Source of the DNA: Aricia agestis
Lineage: Eukaryota; Arthropoda; Insecta; Lepidoptera; Lycaenidae
DNA: 64,000 bases
Direction of reading: 5' to 3'
NCBI RefSeq assembly: GCF_905147365.1
Contig: NC_056407.1
Span: 23,419,980-23,483,979 of the forward strand
Program-made: the position numbers and the translations under genes
Shown here: positions 1 to 9,450 of the stretch, piece by piece
Layout: the number at the start of each line of letters is the position of its first letter
How positions within the stretch are numbered: the first letter of the stretch is position 1
Notes under the pieces: generated by a model
Seen by the model: the letters and a program-made list of their open reading frames with translations, nothing else
Told to the model about the DNA's origin: nothing
The model's database searches: none

Positions 1-36
1 GCGTAAAGAGGTAACAGACAGACAGACACACTTTCG
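1..36 (-). mobile_element. Helitron-like 5' end fragment
   Basis: Read on the minus strand this is the segment 'GCGAAAGTGTGTCTGTCTG' and following bases that occurs just inside the 5' end of the short Helitrons at 2610 and 5595. It is cut by the LINE tail starting at about 37 and by the window edge. Confidence 0.55.
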
Positions 37-221
37 CATTTATTTATTTATTTATTTATTTAGCACACCAACAGTACATATACAATAACACATTTGAAAA
101 ACATATCATATTCAATAATATTTTAAGCAGTATATGCACAAATTATAGGTATGCATGACATTTATCAAATTAAGATTCATTAAACATTCGAGACAACAAA
201 ATATTTTAACTAATATTTAAC

Positions 222-878
222 TTATTTAATATTTAATAGGTAGTGTCTGTATGACGAAAGTTTCATATTAAATATATCAAAATTATTATCTTTTACAGTG
301 GACAGTTTTTCATTATAAAGTCGAGGTTCTATGGATATACGAGAGGAATATTCAAAAGTTGAGGTTGGACTTTCAAATAATCGTTGTTTACGCCTAATAT
401 GATTACTTACTCTAAAATTAATCAGTTCCGCATCAATGTTGCCATTTATAATTTTATGTACTCGTAACATGAGTAAATCAGAGTTATTTCGTCTTTCTTT
501 TAAAGAAATCATCTTGAAGTGTGACAAACTGTCTGTATACATAGGTATGTCTTTTCGGAGTCCGTTTCTTACACAAAGATGTCTTACAAAACGAGCCTGA
601 ATGGATTCAATGCTATCTATGTATTTCTAGTAGTAGGGAGACCATACACTAGAACAGTATTCCAGGCAGCTACGTATTAAGGCATTGTAAAGAAAAATAA
701 GACTGCAATTGTTACTAAATGGCTGTGTCATTCGTATAAGGAAGCCCAGCATTTTTTTAGCCTTTATTACCATATTATCAATATGCTGATGAAAGGATAG
801 AGAACTGTCAAAAAGAATCCCTAAGTCACGAATCACAGACACTCTGTCCAGACGAGATCCATTAATATGGTAAACATA
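222..878 (-). pseudogene. LINE ORF2 C-terminal fragment (reverse transcriptase thumb/C-domain)
   Basis: The minus-strand frame from 878 to 222 reads as the C-terminal part of a LINE reverse transcriptase. Motifs in order are VIRDLGILFDSSLSFHQHID, then YNALIRSCLEYCSSVWSPYY, then SIESIQARFVRHL and a basic, tyrosine-rich tail ending at 222. The frame is continuous except for one in-frame TAG directly after SPYY (about 630). The catalytic part (the YxDD motif) and the endonuclease are absent, so it cannot encode a working enzyme. A Jockey/CR1-type origin is likely from the LEYCSSVWSPYY block; the exact clade is open. Confidence 0.85.
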
Positions 879-890
879 ATTAATATTTTT

Positions 891-1684
891 TTAAAATTTG
901 TTATCGCTATGGGATTTGTTGTACCGCATAATCGCTGAGTATAATTCATCACGACATCTTGGGCTGCGTAACTTTACAACCACAGCTCGAGGACGGGATT
1001 TATTGTTGTTCATGCTGGCCACTCTAGTAGTTTTCATTATATCAAAATCTCTTAGATCATACGATACAACTTTAGCTATCTGAGTTATGATATTAGGTAA
1101 CACTTCATCCTTATTTTCTGGTAAACCATTAATTTCCAGGTTATTCTCCCTCAAATTCTGGTCTAAAGTATTTATTTGAGATTTTAGTTGGGCAATAGTA
1201 CTCCTCATGGTAGAATTTTGAGAGCGAATATCAGAATTTTCTTGTTGTATTTTTGCAAAATCCTCTTTTAGATCATTCACTTGAGTATTAACAAAAGATC
1301 CGGACAATTTTAATTCTTCGATTTGCTTATGCAAATCATCCATTTCTGATCTGATTTCACGAATCATATGTTTCACTTCCGAACGCATCGTGTTTCTGAT
1401 TTCTTCGCATATTATACGTCGTATATGGCTGTCCTTATCGTCCTCGCCATCAGAACTTTCCTCCGAGACATCATCATCGGATATTGTAGATTTATTTGGT
1501 TTATGTGTATTCAAGCAACGGGGACAGTTCCATGTTGAGCGCGCTGCTTTACTCAACCTTTTAAATCCCGTCGCAGTTAAATTCACACAACGATAGTGCA
1601 ATTAGAGCAAGCAAGCAACAAGCAAAACTGATAAAATATATCAGTTTTGTTCACTATTACACCACAGCTGATACATTCAGACAT
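891..1684 (-). pseudogene. LINE ORF1: PHD-like finger plus coiled coil
   Basis: The open minus frame from 1601 to 891 (236 codons) starts inside a zinc-finger block (HYRCVNL... then WNCPRC), matching the second half of a C4HC3 PHD-type finger. It continues into an acidic linker (SDDDVSEESSDGEDD) and a long heptad-rich coiled coil (about residues 60-155). It ends in an RRM-like region containing LEINGLPENK and a basic stretch. A second frame from an ATG at 1684 supplies the first cysteines (CISCG... CSNC), so a frameshift near 1600 splits the finger. The 3' end is cut at the ORF2 junction. In LINEs, ORF1 protein binds the RNA and helps form the RNP. Confidence 0.75.
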
Positions 1685-1704
1685 TATGTATGCAGAAATA
1701 GATA

Positions 1705-1805
1705 TGAAAAAGTCCGATGTCGACACCAAGATTTGATCCCAGGCCTATTGGATACTCGTGCCCTACTTATCGCGCAAGGCTACAAGCGCTCGAGTCTATG
1801 ACAGT
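1705..1805 (-). mobile_element. Possible tRNA-like SINE head
   Basis: On the minus strand, 'TAGCCTTGCGCGATAAG' resembles a pol III A box. About 35 bases on, 'GGGATCAAATCTTGG' resembles a degraded B box followed by GTGTCGACAT. No tail or target duplication is visible, so this is tentative. Confidence 0.35.
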
Positions 1806-1810
1806 GAATT

Positions 1811-2609
1811 TTTTATCACTATCAATGTTTGACGTTGACACTTATAAAAACACGTAGGTAGTTGTAAAACTATTGCGTTCGTCGTTTTGTCTATGTCACT
1901 TGTCAATAAAAAGTTCACTTCTGTTTACCGTCACTAATCAGTTTTGTCTGTAAATTTAACCTTTTTAAACAGTACCAAAAACCGAGATATTTTAATTACT
2001 TGAAACTCCAATAACTGAACCATAGTATTCACCATAGTGCGCGGTTAAACATTTAATATTTACTACAAATTCTAATAAAAACTTCGGAGCGACTTGTATC
2101 GTGATTGTTCTTTTGAAGTCTCGATGACATATTATAATATTAGTATACATAAGTATTGATTAATGTTTGTTCCACAATAAAATAAAAAATTCAAATACTT
2201 CACAGAAGAGTAATTAATAAAGGAGATGAAAATAGTTAACACCCTTTTCAAAAAATTAAGAAGCAAACAATACACAATTGTTTGACTTTTGATTACACAA
2301 AAAGTGTTGTTTGGAACGCTTCGGGCGCGGGTTTATTACAACATTTTTCCTTCAACTCGTTATAATTATTCAAGTGAGGTTCTAATATTTCGTACAATTA
2401 TACGCTCAAAGTTTTTCACAAACGCACTGATAGGGAAATCTTAATTAGCTACCAAATAAAAGGTGAAATTTTCAGCGAAGAGTATTTTGTATTTTTTTTA
2501 GCTCATAACCAATTTGCATATTTTGCTTCAGTGATTAAAGGGTTGCTATTTATTTTTTTTATTCAAATTGGCAATATTCTATCACTTAGAAACTTTACAA
2601 ATCCTAATA
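1811..2609. other. Unassigned AT-rich DNA
   Basis: No open frame, RNA gene or repeat recognised. Confidence 0.5.
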
Positions 2610-2793
2610 TCCTATATTATAAACCCGAAAGTGTGTCTCCCCGTCTGTCCGACCTCCTCACGCCCAAACTGCTGAACAGATTTTGCTGAAATTCGGTTTT
2701 GGTACTTGAGTCCCAAGAAAGGACATAGGAAATTTTTTATCCGAGAAAAACGTACGGTTCCCGCGCGAAAAACGAGTTGCAGGCGACATCTAC
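2610..2793 (+). mobile_element. Short non-autonomous Helitron (Lep1-type), decayed 3' end
   Basis: Starts A|TCCTATATTATAAACC, continues with the CTGTCTGTC-like and TTTTGCTGAAATT blocks also seen in the copy at 5595, and ends GTTGCAGGCGACATCTAC. The expected CTAG is mutated to CTAC and the subterminal hairpin is partly lost. The family name is from memory. Confidence 0.7.
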
Positions 2794-4338
2794 ATTTTAA
2801 GTTGCCGCATTCAGTACTTTTAAGTTGCTAAAAAAACATGAATGTTATTGGAATCGTTACCAATTTTTTTTATAATAATGTGAAATTTCGATGAAAAGGT
2901 GAAATTTTTCAACCCTCTGTTTTTTTAATGCTCTAACTTTTTCTTATACTTACATATTTGTATTATTATAATTTTGAGGGCTGTTAATATCAAGGCATTG
3001 TTCTCTATTTTGGTTAACGGATAATAAATCTTTGTTGGCGTGAAACTCTGTCCCAATCATTGCGTTTACAATCGGGGTTTGGCAATCGCCCGACCAGTTT
3101 ATTACGCAATTTTGACCTAATTTCACTTTTGGAAATGTTTACATAAACAAGATCCGGTTTTCAAAAAGCTGAAGCATTTAATTTCTTCTAGTTATACCAC
3201 AATTATAATTGTAGTAATATTTAGCATTGTAGTACTAAAAGAAACACTGAAGTTAATGTTTTTGGTCTTAGCAGTTAGCTCGGTCGTTTAAAAATTCCAT
3301 GGAAATTCGAAAATGACCAGACAACTGTAAAAAAGTCAATCTTTATACAACAAAAACTAAGTATATTAATTTTATATTACAATAGTTACACTGGCTTTAT
3401 TGAAATGGACCAATAATTATACTTAATCTACTTACCTCCACTCTTTAAATGTATTCTTAGATACCAAAATCGTAAAATGGTATAAATAAATATCCTTTTT
3501 TCGTAATTGAAAAATCTAAATCTTTAATTTCGTGGCGCGTTTACGTCAATTCATCTTATTTAATCAAGCGAGAACACTTGGGAGGAAATAAGCGAAAATT
3601 TTACAAGTATCCCAATAAAACTTGTTCGAGAGTTGAAGGGCGGGGGAAGTTGGCCAAATATTCAACAATTTCGATACCTACGTACCACCGCGAGTGAGCC
3701 TCTCAAATTTTCAAGTATTAATCAAATCGACCTAACTTAACGGTAATTTAAAATATAAATTTTATATACTCCTATAAATTAAACGTCCGCAAGTTTATAC
3801 TTAGCTTGGGCAATTATGGGGTATGCCCAATGTTGTTTGATTTAGTAGTTTCTAGATCGAACAAGGAAAGAAGCTGAATGTTGAATTAAAATAAACTTTT
3901 GAAAAGCTTTTTTAAAATTGAAATATTTTTCGTCGCATTTGGTCTTTATGAAGTTTTATAATTAAATTTTGAAACCCCCCTTCCGTTATAAAAATATGCC
4001 ACGTGGCCAGAGCAACGGAGAAGAAATAATCAAATATAATTTTTTGTACAAAACGCCTTTTCATTTATTAAAGTGTTTGAAAGTTAAAAACACGATCTTT
4101 TGTTAGTCACCGGCTTCACAGAAATAAAGGAAGCAAAGTCTTTGTATTAAGTGAGAAAAGTTTTATTGAGCGTTCATAAATTGAAATTTTATTCAAAAGC
4201 CTTATATACAGTAAATTGTTACTAAGTAGTTGTTTCTGTAGTCGCTAATTATAATAATTATTAATTAGTCTAAAATTTGTCTGCTATTATATATAATAGG
4301 TATTTCTGATAACTGCACGGAGAATATATTATTAATTA
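2794..4338. other. Unassigned AT-rich DNA
   Basis: No coding frame or complete repeat recognised. Confidence 0.5.
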
Positions 4339-4544
4339 CTAGCTGTTTGACCGAGCTTTGCTCGGTATTCGATAAAACACGAATAAAATGACATTTTCTG
4401 AAAATGTTTCCTAGCTACATCGATTTGTCGCCCCCGAAACCCCCTATATACTAAATTTCATGAAAATCGTTGGAGCCGATTCCGAGATTCCAATTATATA
4501 TATATATATATATATACAAGAATTGCTCGTTTAAAGATATAAGA
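4339..4544 (-). mobile_element. Non-autonomous Helitron, intact ends
   Basis: On the minus strand it begins TCTTATATCTTTAAACGAGC (4544) and ends in a perfect 7-bp hairpin (ACCGAGC-aaa-GCTCGGT) followed after a short spacer by CTAG (4339-4342). It lies between A and T, as expected for Helitron insertion. A TA dinucleotide run (about 4495-4516) lies inside. The same family occurs at 45042. Confidence 0.85.
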
Positions 4545-4950
4545 TTGTGAATGCTGTGCACACCTGTAATTATTTTTGTTTTAGAATAAGTATACCTGAA
4601 AAGAAATAATGTAATCTTGTAGCCATAAGTTGTTGGTGTATCAATTTAAATAAATAAATAAAAATAAACAAAAAATTTGAGTTCATTAGGATACAACTTT
4701 TATAATATAGAAATCTTAGTCTTGCGACTTTTCAAAAGCACAAAAACTAGTGCTCTGCCGTCAATTGCTTAAAAAATAAAAATATTAAGAAAGTGTAAGT
4801 CCAGGTTCTTTCTAGACTACCCGAAATAGAAAAGCAAATTCATTATCTGTGTTAAGCAAAGTTGGTTTCAGGGACACCGACTTACTCTACTGTTTGCTAT
4901 TATAAGCTGTTACACAGTATAACGTAGCTCTGACGTAGCCGTGCGATCAC
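4545..4950. other. Unassigned AT-rich DNA
   Basis: Contains a short AAAT run near 4650. Nothing else recognised. Confidence 0.45.
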
Positions 4951-4999
4951 CGTGGGGTGCCGTGGGGTGCCGTGGGGTGCCGTGGGGTGCCGTGGGTGC
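4951..4999 (+). repeat. 10-bp tandem repeat, about 5 copies
   Basis: Four exact copies of CGTGGGGTGC and a fifth lacking one G. It is GC-rich in an AT-rich setting. An open frame running across it looks like a by-product of the repeat. Confidence 0.9.
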
Positions 5000-5437
5000 G
5001 ATACAGTCATTCACTAGAGGCGCGGTGTTTGCAGAGCGCTCGTGACGCGCGGAGTTACATACAAGTGATACAACATTGCACCGATGACATTTTTGGAGTC
5101 CCCAATCGTCATGGGCGCCATAGATTTTCGATCAATCGTTTCGTTCCATCTTAAATGAACTGGTATATTAAATATTTTAAACCTGATGAACTTTGATTTT
5201 TGATAATTAAACATGATTCATCTAATAGGTTTTAATTGTTTTTTAAAACCCCGATAAAAAACCGGTTAAGTTGATACGCGATAGATTGAATGGATCGCAA
5301 ATGAGTGGCCTTCCTTCAAATATCTGAACAGTACTCTTTTGTCCGTTATGAATTGTTATAATTTTAACGCATGTTAAAACAATTCATAACAAAACAACAA
5401 TGCTCTAGTATTGATTCTGAGACATAGTTTGTGAACA
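5000..5437. other. Unassigned DNA with an imperfect hairpin at 5345-5389
   Basis: GTTATGAATTGTT near 5345 pairs with AACAATTCATAAC near 5389, around a second inner pairing (TTTTAAC/GTTAAAA). No other feature recognised. Confidence 0.5.
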
Positions 5438-5590
5438 GCGGGGCTAAAATGGTCGCTTTGAAGAATCATGATATGAATCATAATATGATACTTTTTGTAC
5501 TGATTTGACATTTGTCAGTTTGATAGTTTTGACAATTCATTTGCTGAATTGATTGAGAGGAATTGCTAAATGTGACCCCTTTAGCCCCGC
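5438..5590. mobile_element. MITE with GCGGGGCTAAA termini
   Basis: Starts GCGGGGCTAAA and ends TTTAGCCCCGC, an exact 11-bp inverted pair followed by partly matching subterminal DNA. Length is 153 bp with no coding. The superfamily is not assigned because no clean target duplication is visible. Confidence 0.65.
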
Positions 5591-5594
5591 AGCA

Positions 5595-5785
5595 TCCATA
5601 CTAATATTATAAATGCAAAAGTGTGTCTGTCTGTCTATTATCACTTCACACCCACACCTCTAAACCGATTTTGCTGAAATTTAGTGCAGAGATAAAGGAC
5701 AAAGGATAATTTTTATCTTGGAAAAATATAGGGTTTCAGCACGATCAATTAATTTTGGCGCAACGAAATTGCGGGCGTCATCTAG
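5595..5785 (+). mobile_element. Short non-autonomous Helitron (Lep1-type), intact ends
   Basis: 191 bp, from A|TCCATACTAATATTATAAA to CTAG|T. A hairpin (GCAAC-gaa-ATTGC, one imperfect pair) lies 11 bases before the CTAG. It starts four bases after the MITE that ends at 5590. Confidence 0.85.
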
Positions 5786-6771
5786 TTACACATAATTCTT
5801 ACTTCATAATACCAACGAGACCTAATAACTACAATATCTTTTGAACACACAACCCACTTCCATTATATCGAGTAAGCGCGTAAGCAGATGTTTTATCAGG
5901 AAAGCGGTGGAGCAGTCGCCCGAACATAATCCACTCTAATTACTGAAAGACTCATCGTGAAGTTTGCTAATAAAGTGAATGGTTAGGTGGGTACTACACA
6001 GAGCGAGCGATTGCGACTTAGCGCGTGTTCACACTGATTTTTCTTTCATTTTATATTGATAATTTAATTACTCATGGTACAGAAAACTTGCTTATTTCGT
6101 ATTTTTTGCATTAAATAAATGGATAGTACCGTTTCCTTTCTCAAAGAGAAACTGCCTTGTCAAAAAATAAATGTTAGACAATAATTATTATTGAATATTA
6201 CGCAGATATATACACTGTTCACTGTTCAGGTAAACTTTTACAAACAGAAAAAATATTTAAGCAAGTGTAGTAAAATAAAGAGAAAGCGTACACTAAGTGT
6301 GTTTTAAAAACGACAGAAAAATACATTTGCTAAGTTAGACAGGTAATCCATTTAAACCATAAAAATACCTTTTATATAAAAAAATGCCTTGCCCGTATTA
6401 TTTTCATTGTAAACGCAGCCTTACGAGATGATCGAAGTACAACTTCGTAAATTGATCTTCTGTACGCCTTTGGCAACTAGATGTACATTATATATCTGTC
6501 TCGAAACAAATTTGTGTTTACCTTGACGTAAGTTTACTATGATTTCATGTGACTTCGCCTGCCCCGAATGTAAACATTCGCCACGAGATACTTATTAAAA
6601 CTTATGCAATTAGAACTATAACGGGTAACAATGTGGGAATTAATCACGTTTTTATTTACTTCGTATCGTCTAATAATACATACAATCTATAGTAAATGGA
6701 ATCAGGCGTTACTTTGCGGAAATCCATAGCTTAAATTTAGTTTGTTAGTTTAAGTTTGTTTGTAGTACCTT
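5786..6771. other. Unassigned AT-rich DNA
   Basis: No coding frame, RNA gene or repeat recognised. Confidence 0.5.
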
Positions 6772-6825
6772 TAAGTAAATGAGTGAGTGTACGCATAGGC
6801 ATGCGTACACTCACTCATTTACTTA
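6772..6825. repeat. Perfect palindrome, 25-bp arms, 4-base loop
   Basis: Arms 6772-6796 and 6801-6825 are exact reverse complements around AGGC. The core is GAGTGAGTGTACGCAT. It could form a cruciform or an RNA hairpin; the 4-base loop is short for an animal microRNA precursor. Confidence 0.95.
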
Positions 6826-7010
6826 TTTTTTTTTTATTTTTTTTTATTTTATTTATTATTTATTTACTTCAACAAAACAAATTTATATTACAAAATAACA
6901 TGGATTACAAATATTATGGCTTAATGTTATTACAATAAGACAAAGGTGGAAGTTGTTATCGCGGAATATTGCTAAAAATAATAACAAACTAAAACATAAA
7001 ATCTATATAA
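6826..7010 (-). mobile_element. Possible LINE 3' end
   Basis: T-rich TTTA/TTTATT repeats followed by ACTTCAACAAAACAAATT resemble the tail and 3' UTR arrangement at 37-120, read on the minus strand. No coding part is attached. Confidence 0.3.
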
Positions 7011-7663
7011 ATATTTCATACATTCATTTATTTGACCTAATGATTAGATACTTATAAGTGACAAAACTATTTACTCATTTAAATATTTCAAACTGAAACT
7101 GTCCTTTAGTGCCTCACAGTTCTGATCTTTTTTTTTTTCATACCAGAAAACGTTCAAAAAGTCCCCGAACTCACACAAAAATGGGCCTTTCAGGTGGCTA
7201 AACTTTTTACCTCGATACACCAAGTCTGTGGTCCGGCAAAAACAAAAGAACCCAAGTTGCCGGAAAAGCAATCATTTTCGTATCGCAATAATTTAATAGA
7301 ATTGTTAGCGACAATTTAATCGCATCGTAGTTTTGCGCAAAAGTGTTACATAGTGAATGGTTATAATTGGAAAACGTCAAGTGCAGCGTGACGCCCCGCG
7401 GAGCGGCTCGGATTAGGGTCCTGCTGTCAGACGCTGTCCCTCCGCTGCCCGCCCGCCCGCTGCCCGCGTGGTCCGAGTTGAAAGTTTCCGAAAATTACGG
7501 AACAATTCCGTTGCGTAACGAACATTTTTGAAATAATTTGTGTTCCAAAAATAGTTGGTTTTCCAGTTAGTATGAAGCCGTTATCCGCGTATACGATAGA
7601 TGGCACGCAAACTTTAATTTAATATAGATGTTAATGCATGTCCAAATGAGCTCTAAGCCATTA
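7011..7663. other. Unassigned DNA with a GC/CpG-rich patch at 7381-7480
   Basis: Mostly AT-rich. Bases 7381-7480 are markedly GC-rich (GACGCCCCGCGGAGCGG, repeated CCCGC), unlike the flanks, with no open frame. It could be an unrecognised non-coding exon, a promoter-proximal piece or a repeat. Confidence 0.4.
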
Positions 7664-7987
7664 TACGTGGGAGAGCCATGCTTCGGCACGAATGAGCCGG
7701 CTCGACCGGAGAAATACCACGTTCTCACAGAAAACCGGCGTGAAACAGCGCTTGCGCTGTGTTTCGCCGAGTGAGTGAGTTTACCGGAGGCCCAATCCCC
7801 TATCCCTATTCCCTTCCTTACCCTCCCCTATCCCCTTCCCTACCTTCCCCTATTACCCTATTCCCTCTTAAAAGGCCGGCAACGCACTTGCAGTTTTTAT
7901 GATGCTGCGAGTGTCCATGGGCGACGGAAGTTGCTTTCCATCAGGCGACCCGTTTGCTCGTTTGCCCCTTTATTTCATTAAAAAAAA
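7664..7987 (+). mobile_element. SINE-like element with LINE 3' end (copy A)
   Basis: Head TACGTGGGAGAGCCATGCTT, a GGCTCGACCGG motif resembling a pol III B box, a short palindrome AGCGCTTGCGCT, a variable CCCT/TTCCC tract, and a 3' domain from CCCTCTTAAAAGGCCGGCAA to TTTGCCCC plus A-rich tail. The 3' domain matches the end of the LINE at 57504-58195, including the last codons of its ORF2. An internally deleted LINE is the alternative. Confidence 0.8.
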
Positions 7988-8625
7988 TCTACTCTGCAAT
8001 ACTTATTATTATGCAATACTTATTATTACTAAACGTGTGTGTTGTCGAAGCACTTACAATGACAGTACTTTAAAAATGTGGACCTTAAAATCAAACAATT
8101 TAAAAAAACTTCGAAAACCTTTTTTTATCCACCTAGATTGGTCTTTTGCTATGTTGCGGCATGGAGTATTTCTAAAGCAAAAGTATTTTTACCAAAATAT
8201 TTGTCGATTAAAAACTTGCACAACGTGTCCGCTTATCGCTATCTCCCGTTATTTGTAGTACCTCACAAAAAGGAAATGATTAGGCCACGTTCGCCCTTTG
8301 CATCAAAAGCATAAAACTAGCAGATCACAAAGTTATTTTAATCATAAACGTCTCCGCCATAAAGACTTCGCGTTGGTCCGTAATAACTCTGTCAACTTCA
8401 GACCTACATTCACGCATAATATCCTCTGTGATGATGAAATTTTCGTTTGGTAATAAATATTATGACAGTAAGAAATTTTAAGTTTCGTTTAAATTATATT
8501 TTTAAATTTGCACCATAATATATTGCACCAAAAATAAACAAATAAGTGTGTAATTAGGCTATGATATCTTCAAGTTTCATATTAATTCAGCGCTACATAT
8601 TATTTTGGTCAGAACTAAAAATTAA
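7988..8625. other. Unassigned AT-rich DNA
   Basis: Short open frames at 7899-8314 run out of the SINE tail and look fortuitous. TAA at 8623-8625 is the left target duplication of the next MITE. Confidence 0.45.
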
Positions 8626-8783
8626 GGTTGATTCAGACCGCATCGCGACGCGTAGATGCATTTCTACATTTACATGGATTTGACAGATTCGCAACTCACG
8701 CAATTGAAATCTGTCAAATCCATACAAATTTAGGCCGCGCCGTGCCTCGCCTCGCCTCGTCACGTTGCGGTCTGAATTGACCC
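8626..8783. mobile_element. PIF/Harbinger-like MITE with TAA duplication (copy 1)
   Basis: Termini GGTTGATTCAGACCGC and GCGGTCTGAATTGACCC are inverted, flanked by TAA (8623-8625 and 8784-8786). Inside is a second inverted pair, GGATTTGACAGATT / AATCTGTCAAATCC. It is the same family as 52244-52407. A 3-bp TAA duplication is typical of PIF/Harbinger; the assignment is inferred from that alone. Confidence 0.75.
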
Positions 8784-8833
8784 TAAGGGCGTCCGCTGCG
8801 TTGAGTAACAGTAAGTTAGGTTACGGTAAGTGT

Positions 8834-9324
8834 TGCTCGAGAGTGATGAGGCTTGGCAGGCGGCGGTCTCTTTTTGTGAAACCGTCCTTTCACAGAAAGA
8901 GGCCGTGGAGCGGAACAGAGAGGATGACCCTTCCTCCGTTCCGCTCCGCCGGCGTAGGACGGGAGTGCGGAGGCGTCGCTATGCGAACCTCCAATAACTT
9001 CCGTCCCACGGGGCTCCGGGTCAGGATGGGTACCTGCCCGGCTTAGCTAGTCCCGGCGTCGAGGGGAACGCTTTAGTTTGCCTAAGCGTTCCCTTACTTG
9101 GTGGAAGTCCGGTCCCTATGAGGTAGACCGGCCGGTCGTGGAGGGAGTCCTGTGTTAGATAGATCCAGGACATCCCTCCGTATACGGCTGAAGGCAACCG
9201 CAGGTGGTTTTAGTGAGTAAGAGTCTCACATACCCCCGGGGTGCTTCAGCTTAACTGAGGCACATACCCGACCCGGGGGACCCATGATGGGTTTCCCCTG
9301 CGCAAAAAAAAAAAAAAAAAAAAA
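8834..9324 (+). mobile_element. 5'-truncated R1-like LINE with poly(A) and 15-bp TSD
   Basis: A GC-rich 491-bp insert ends in 21 A residues (9304-9324). It is flanked by the exact 15-bp duplication GGTTACGGTAAGTGT (8819-8833 and 9325-9339). It holds the last codons of ORF2 (8836-8997) and a 3' UTR of about 300 bp. Poly(A) plus duplication shows target-primed reverse transcription. The R1-clade call rests on the C-terminal peptide and UTR style and is inference. Confidence 0.85.
8836..8997 (+). pseudogene. R1-like LINE ORF2 C-terminal remnant (53 codons)
   Basis: This frame begins where the element begins and runs uninterrupted to TAA at 8995-8997. It reads SDEAWQAAVSFCETVLSQKE, then AVERNRED, a proline/serine stretch and a highly arginine-rich end. 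A helical AW...FCE..L..KE segment followed by an RRR-rich terminus is a familiar end of R1-clade ORF2 proteins in Lepidoptera. Only the extreme C-terminus is present, so it has no enzymatic function. A longer open frame overlapping it in another phase (8765-9046) spans the insertion junction and is spurious. Confidence 0.65.
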
Positions 9325-9450
9325 GGTTACGGTAAGTGTGCGTTGCAGTAGGGAGTTTCATACAAACAATATTAAACGGCTCGAGGCGATACGGTGCTAG
9401 GTTTCCTAGTTGACATGTGGGCTGTGACCTTTACGCAGCGAACGCCCTTA

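Larger units (their letters stand above)
37..1690 (-). mobile_element. Internally deleted non-LTR retrotransposon (LINE)
   Basis: Minus-strand LINE remnant. Its 3' end is a tandem TAAA-type tail (plus strand TTTA repeats at 37-61). Upstream come the C-terminal end of ORF2 (222-878) and then, without the endonuclease and most of the reverse transcriptase, an ORF1 (891-1684). A full element of this kind would be several kb; here the two ORFs meet at about 880-892, so one internal deletion removed most of ORF2. A tandem-repeat tail instead of poly(A) and a PHD/coiled-coil ORF1 fit the CR1/Jockey-type group. The clade call is inference. Confidence 0.8.
8784..9450. mobile_element. MITE carrying an inserted R1-like LINE
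   Basis: Outer inverted ends are TAAGGGCGTCCGCTGCGT (8784) and ACGCAGCGAACGCCCTTA (9450). Removing the LINE and one target-duplication copy leaves a MITE of about 160 bp. It abuts the MITE ending at 8783. Confidence 0.7.

Noticed and set aside
6772..6825. MicroRNA precursor
   Set aside because: The arms are perfectly paired with a 4-base loop, unlike animal microRNA hairpins, which have bulges and larger loops.
7899..8314. Frames of 119 and 78 codons
   Set aside because: They start in the SINE-like tail and continue into AT-rich DNA without any recognisable domain.
8765..9046. 93-codon plus-strand frame
   Set aside because: It runs from a MITE across the LINE junction in the wrong phase. 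The frame with family-like residues is 8836-8997.
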